Origin: DASXBA01 sp046729895
GTDB lineage: Bacteria > Actinomycetota > Thermoleophilia > Solirubrobacterales > Thermoleophilaceae
Length of the DNA: 13,296 nt
NCBI GenBank assembly: GCA_046729895.1
Contig: JBKPHP010000259.1
Span: forward strand, 1-13,296
Direction of reading: 5' to 3'
Below, one piece after another: positions 10,417 through 13,296 of this stretch (its first letter is position 1; every line of letters begins with the position of its first letter). The notes beneath the pieces are model-generated. The model did no database searches. It saw nothing but the letters and a program-made list of their open reading frames with translations, and was not told the DNA's origin. The translations under genes and the position numbers were made by a program.

Positions 10417-13296
10417 GTGACAATCACGGCTCCACGCAGGCGGCCTCCGGGTGCCCCCCGTCGCCGCGATTCCGGCCGCCGTCGCGCACACGCCGCGGCT
10501 GGCCGCGAGATCTCGCTCGAGGACAAGTACCTGCTCGAGGAGGGCCGGGTGCTCCTGACCGGAGTCCAGGCGCTCGTGCGGCTGCCGCTCGACCAGCACC
10601 GCGCCGACCGCCGTCGCGGGTTGCATACGGGCACGATGGTCTCGGGCTATCAGGGCTCGCCGCTGGGTGGACTGGACCAGGAGCTCCAGCGGAACGCGCG
10701 CATCTGCGCCGATCACCACGTCTTCCACGTCCCGGGGCTGAACGAGGAGCTGGGCGCCACGTCGGCCTGGGGCAGCCAGCTCGCCGCCACGCTTCCGGGC
10801 TCGAAGTACGACGGCGCGATCGGCATCTGGTACGGCAAGGCGCCGGGACTCGACCGCGCGATGGACTCGTTGCGCCACGGCAACTACGTCGGCGTATCCC
10901 GCACCGGCGGGGGGCTGGCGGTCGTCGGCGACGACCCGAGCTGCAAGTCCTCCACGCTGCCAAGCGCGTCCGAGACCCTGTTCCAGAGCCTCCACATGCC
11001 GATCTTCTTCCCCGGCGACGTGCAAGAGGTCCTCGACCTCGGGCTCCACGCTCTCGGCTGCTCGCGCGCCTCCGGGCTCTGGGCCGGCTTCAAGATCGTG
11101 ACCAATGTCGCGGACGCCGTGGGCACGGCCGCGGTCGCTCCGGGCAGGGTCGAGGTGAGGCTGCCGGCGACGGACTACGAGCACGTGCCGAACGGCAATC
11201 TGCTGGCGCCCGCGTCGCTCGACATGGAGCGCAGCATGCTCGGTCCTCGCACGGGGCTGGCCCTCGCCTACGCGCGAGAGAACGGCGTCAACCGGATCGA
11301 GGGAGCCCGCGACGCGTGGCTCGGCATCGTCTGCGCCGGGAAGAGCTACTACGACCTGCGCCAGGCGCTGCGGGACATGGGCCTTGGCGACGAGAGGGCT
11401 TTGGAGGGGGCCGGCGTCCGCATCCTCAAGCTCGGCATGCTCTGGCCGCTCGACCCCGAGGTACTGGGGGAGTTCGCCCGCGGTCTCGAGGAGATCGTGG
11501 TGGCCGAGGAGAAGCGCGCCTTCCTCGAGCCGCTGGTGAAGGAGACGCTCTACGGCGCGGCCCACGCTCCTCGCGTGCTGGGCAAGGAGCTGCTGCCGGC
11601 CGAAGGCGATCTTGACGCCGATCTGATAGCGCGAGCGGTGGGGGCGCGGCTGTCTCGGCGCGTGTGCCTCGACTCCGTGGAGGCCCGGCTGAACGCGCTC
11701 GACGATGTGGCCCGCCGCCAGACCGAGCTGCCGATGGCGGTGCGCACCCCGTTCTTCTGCTCCGGCTGCCCGCACAACACCTCGATCAAGGCGCCGGATA
11801 GCACGCTCGTCGGCGCCGGCATCGGCTGCCACACCATGGTGCTCCTCAACCCCGAGGGGAAGGGCGAGATCACCGGCATCACGCAAATGGGAGGGGAAGG
11901 CGCGCAGTGGATCGGCATGGCGCCCTTCACCGAGGACTCCCACCTGGTCCAGAACCTCGGCGACGGCACCTTCGCGCACTCCGGCTCGCTCGCGATCCGG
12001 GCCGCCGTGGCCGCCGGGGCCAACATCACCTACAAGCTGCTCTACAACGGGCACGTGGCGATGACCGGCGGCCAGCCCGTCGAGGGCGGGCCGTCGGTGC
12101 CGGACCTCATCCGCCTGCTCGAGCTCGAGGGCGTCAAGCGGATCATCGTCACCACCGAGGAACCGGGCCGCTACAAGGGCGTCGACCTCGCTCCGATCGC
12201 GGAGCTGCGCGACCGCAAGGAGCTACTTTCCGCCCAGGAGGAGCTCTCGCGGGTGGAGGGGGTCACGGTGCTGATCCACGATCAGGAGTGCGCCGCGGAG
12301 CTTCGCCGGATGCGCAAGCGCGGCAAGGCGCCGGAGCCGGCCGAGCGCGTCTGGATCAACGAGCGCGTCTGCGAGGGGTGCGGCGACTGCGGCGAGAAGT
12401 CGAGCTGCCTGTCGGTGGTCCCGGTCGAGACCGAGTTCGGCCGCAAGACGCAGATCCACCAGGCCTCCTGCAACAAGGACTTCTCATGCCTCGAGGGTGA
12501 TTGCCCGTCGTTCGTCACCGTCGTGCCCGGCAAGAAGGCGAGGCGCGAGGCGCCCGAGCTTCGCGTGTGGCTCCCGGAGCCCGAGCGGCTCGTCTCGGAG
12601 GCGGGCTTCAACGTCCGGATGATGGGCATCGGGGGCACCGGCGTCGTGACGGTGAACCAGGTGCTCGGTATGGCCGCCCTGATAGACGGCCTCCACGTCA
12701 CGGGTCTGGATCAGACCGGTCTCAGCCAGAAGGGCGGCCCGGTGATCTCCGACCTGCACGTGTCGCGTGAGCCCCGTCCCGCCGCCAGCAAGGCGCCGGC
12801 GGGCAGCGTGGACCTGTACCTCGGCTTCGACCTCCTGGGCGCGGCGAGCCCGAAGAACCTCGAGACCGCGAATCCAGGCCGCACGATCGCGGTCGTCTCG
12901 ACGCACGCGGTGCCCACCGGCCGCATGGTGGTCGACGTGGAGGAGCGCTTCCCGGAGCTGAGCGGCCAGCTCGAGCAGATCGACCGGGTCACCCGCAAGG
13001 AGCTCAACGTCTATCTCGACGCCCAAGAGCTCTCGGAGCGTCTGTTCGGCGACCACATGCCCGCCAACACGATCGTCCACGGCGCCGCCTACCAGCGCGG
13101 CGCGCTACCGGTCTCGGCGGAGGCGGTCGAGCAAGCCATCAGGTTGAACGGCGCCGCGGTGGAGAAGAACCTGGCCGCGTTCGCCTGGGGGCGGGCGCTC
13201 GTGGCGGCTCCCGACGAGGTGGAGCGGCTCACGCGGCCCGCCGACCCGGCTTGGGAGCTGCCCGAGCCTTCCGACGCCGAGTGCGAGCTGATCGAC
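10417..13296 (+). CDS. Fused indolepyruvate (2-oxoacid):ferredoxin oxidoreductase, 3' truncated by window edge
   Basis: This enzyme oxidatively decarboxylates aryl- or branched 2-oxoacids to CoA thioesters, passing electrons to ferredoxin. The frame is open from GTG 10417 to the edge: 960 residues of a family that usually runs to about 1,150-1,200. Order of parts: an Arg/Pro-rich stretch (1-32); DKYLLEEGRVLLTGVQALVR opening the IorA part; pyrimidine-type domain with SGYQGSPLGGLDQE (76-89); a middle domain; SGCPHNTS (449-456) and GDGTFAHSGSLAIR (515-528), the thiamine-diphosphate site; a Fe-S segment with C652, C655, C658, C664, then C685, C691, C696; and the IorB (gamma) domain from about 731, with GIGGTGVVTVNQVLG (737-751) and QTGLSQKGGPV. 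Ribosome site AGGAGGAG fixes the start. It is divergent from an amino acid dehydrogenase that can supply 2-oxoacids. The true substrate is unknown; indolepyruvate is only the family name. Confidence 0.95.
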   Translation, partial: MTITAPRRRPPGAPRRRDSGRRRAHAAAGREISLEDKYLLEEGRVLLTGVQALVRLPLDQHRADRRRGLHTGTMVSGYQGSPLGGLDQELQRNARICADHHVFHVPGLNEELGATSAWGSQLAATLPGSKYDGAIGIWYGKAPGLDRAMDSLRHGNYVGVSRTGGGLAVVGDDPSCKSSTLPSASETLFQSLHMPIFFPGDVQEVLDLGLHALGCSRASGLWAGFKIVTNVADAVGTAAVAPGRVEVRLPATDYEHVPNGNLLAPASLDMERSMLGPRTGLALAYARENGVNRIEGARDAWLGIVCAGKSYYDLRQALRDMGLGDERALEGAGVRILKLGMLWPLDPEVLGEFARGLEEIVVAEEKRAFLEPLVKETLYGAAHAPRVLGKELLPAEGDLDADLIARAVGARLSRRVCLDSVEARLNALDDVARRQTELPMAVRTPFFCSGCPHNTSIKAPDSTLVGAGIGCHTMVLLNPEGKGEITGITQMGGEGAQWIGMAPFTEDSHLVQNLGDGTFAHSGSLAIRAAVAAGANITYKLLYNGHVAMTGGQPVEGGPSVPDLIRLLELEGVKRIIVTTEEPGRYKGVDLAPIAELRDRKELLSAQEELSRVEGVTVLIHDQECAAELRRMRKRGKAPEPAERVWINERVCEGCGDCGEKSSCLSVVPVETEFGRKTQIHQASCNKDFSCLEGDCPSFVTVVPGKKARREAPELRVWLPEPERLVSEAGFNVRMMGIGGTGVVTVNQVLGMAALIDGLHVTGLDQTGLSQKGGPVISDLHVSREPRPAASKAPAGSVDLYLGFDLLGAASPKNLETANPGRTIAVVSTHAVPTGRMVVDVEERFPELSGQLEQIDRVTRKELNVYLDAQELSERLFGDHMPANTIVHGAAYQRGALPVSAEAVEQAIRLNGAAVEKNLAAFAWGRALVAAPDEVERLTRPADPAWELPEPSDAECELID

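Noticed and set aside
10237..12054. Long open frame (about 605 codons) on the minus strand opposite the oxidoreductase gene
   Set aside because: It is antisense to a protein with clear family motifs, its residues are Arg/Gly/Ala-rich without recognisable domains, and high GC commonly leaves such shadow frames open.
1..13296. CRISPR array, insertion sequence, tRNA or rRNA genes
   Set aside because: No regularly spaced repeats, transposase motifs or tRNA/rRNA signatures other than the tmRNA were seen on reading both strands.

Overview
The window is high-GC bacterial chromosome. It looks like a high-GC actinobacterium, possibly of the Thermoleophilia/Solirubrobacterales type. The reasons are the actinobacterial-style tmRNA tag (A)ADSHEFALA, a UdgX-type uracil-DNA glycosylase, an AbiEi-like gene remnant, a fused indolepyruvate ferredoxin oxidoreductase, and many GTG/TTG starts. 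The taxon is an inference from gene content, not a measured placement.

Layout. (1) Positions 1-1609 hold a trans-translation module in one direction: the 3' end of RNase R (rnr), smpB 5 bp later, and the tmRNA gene ssrA (1244-1609). These three products act together to rescue stalled ribosomes and destroy the faulty mRNA. (2) Positions 1610-4299 are a worn stretch. It holds a 46-nt near-palindrome, a multiply frameshifted AbiEi-like remnant, a PAP2-family phosphatase whose recognisable N-terminus extends upstream of any usable start codon, and a DHA2-type MFS transporter with two frameshifts. (3) Positions 4339-5856 hold an intact DHA2-type MFS transporter, paralogous to the broken one. The junction between them carries a 36-bp-period tandem duplication. 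(4) Positions 5923-8385 hold an Asp-box beta-propeller protein, an enoyl-CoA hydratase/isomerase-family protein and UdgX, packed with almost no spacer DNA.

(5) Positions 8371-13296 hold the most coherent metabolic locus. A Leu/Phe/Val-type amino acid dehydrogenase overlaps by ATGA a GntR/FCD regulator. Both are divergent from a fused IorA-IorB-type 2-oxoacid:ferredoxin oxidoreductase that runs off the right edge. The dehydrogenase would turn an amino acid into a 2-oxoacid, and the oxidoreductase would turn that into an acyl- or arylacetyl-CoA. The GntR protein probably controls the 118-bp divergent promoter region, where a 5-7-5 inverted repeat overlaps a predicted -10 box.

No transposase, integrase, CRISPR array, tRNA or rRNA was seen. 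I do not see a clearly new multi-gene system. The points most worth checking are the non-canonical T-loop and shortened tag of the tmRNA, the palindrome behind ssrA, the clustered gene decay, and the amino-acid-to-CoA locus.
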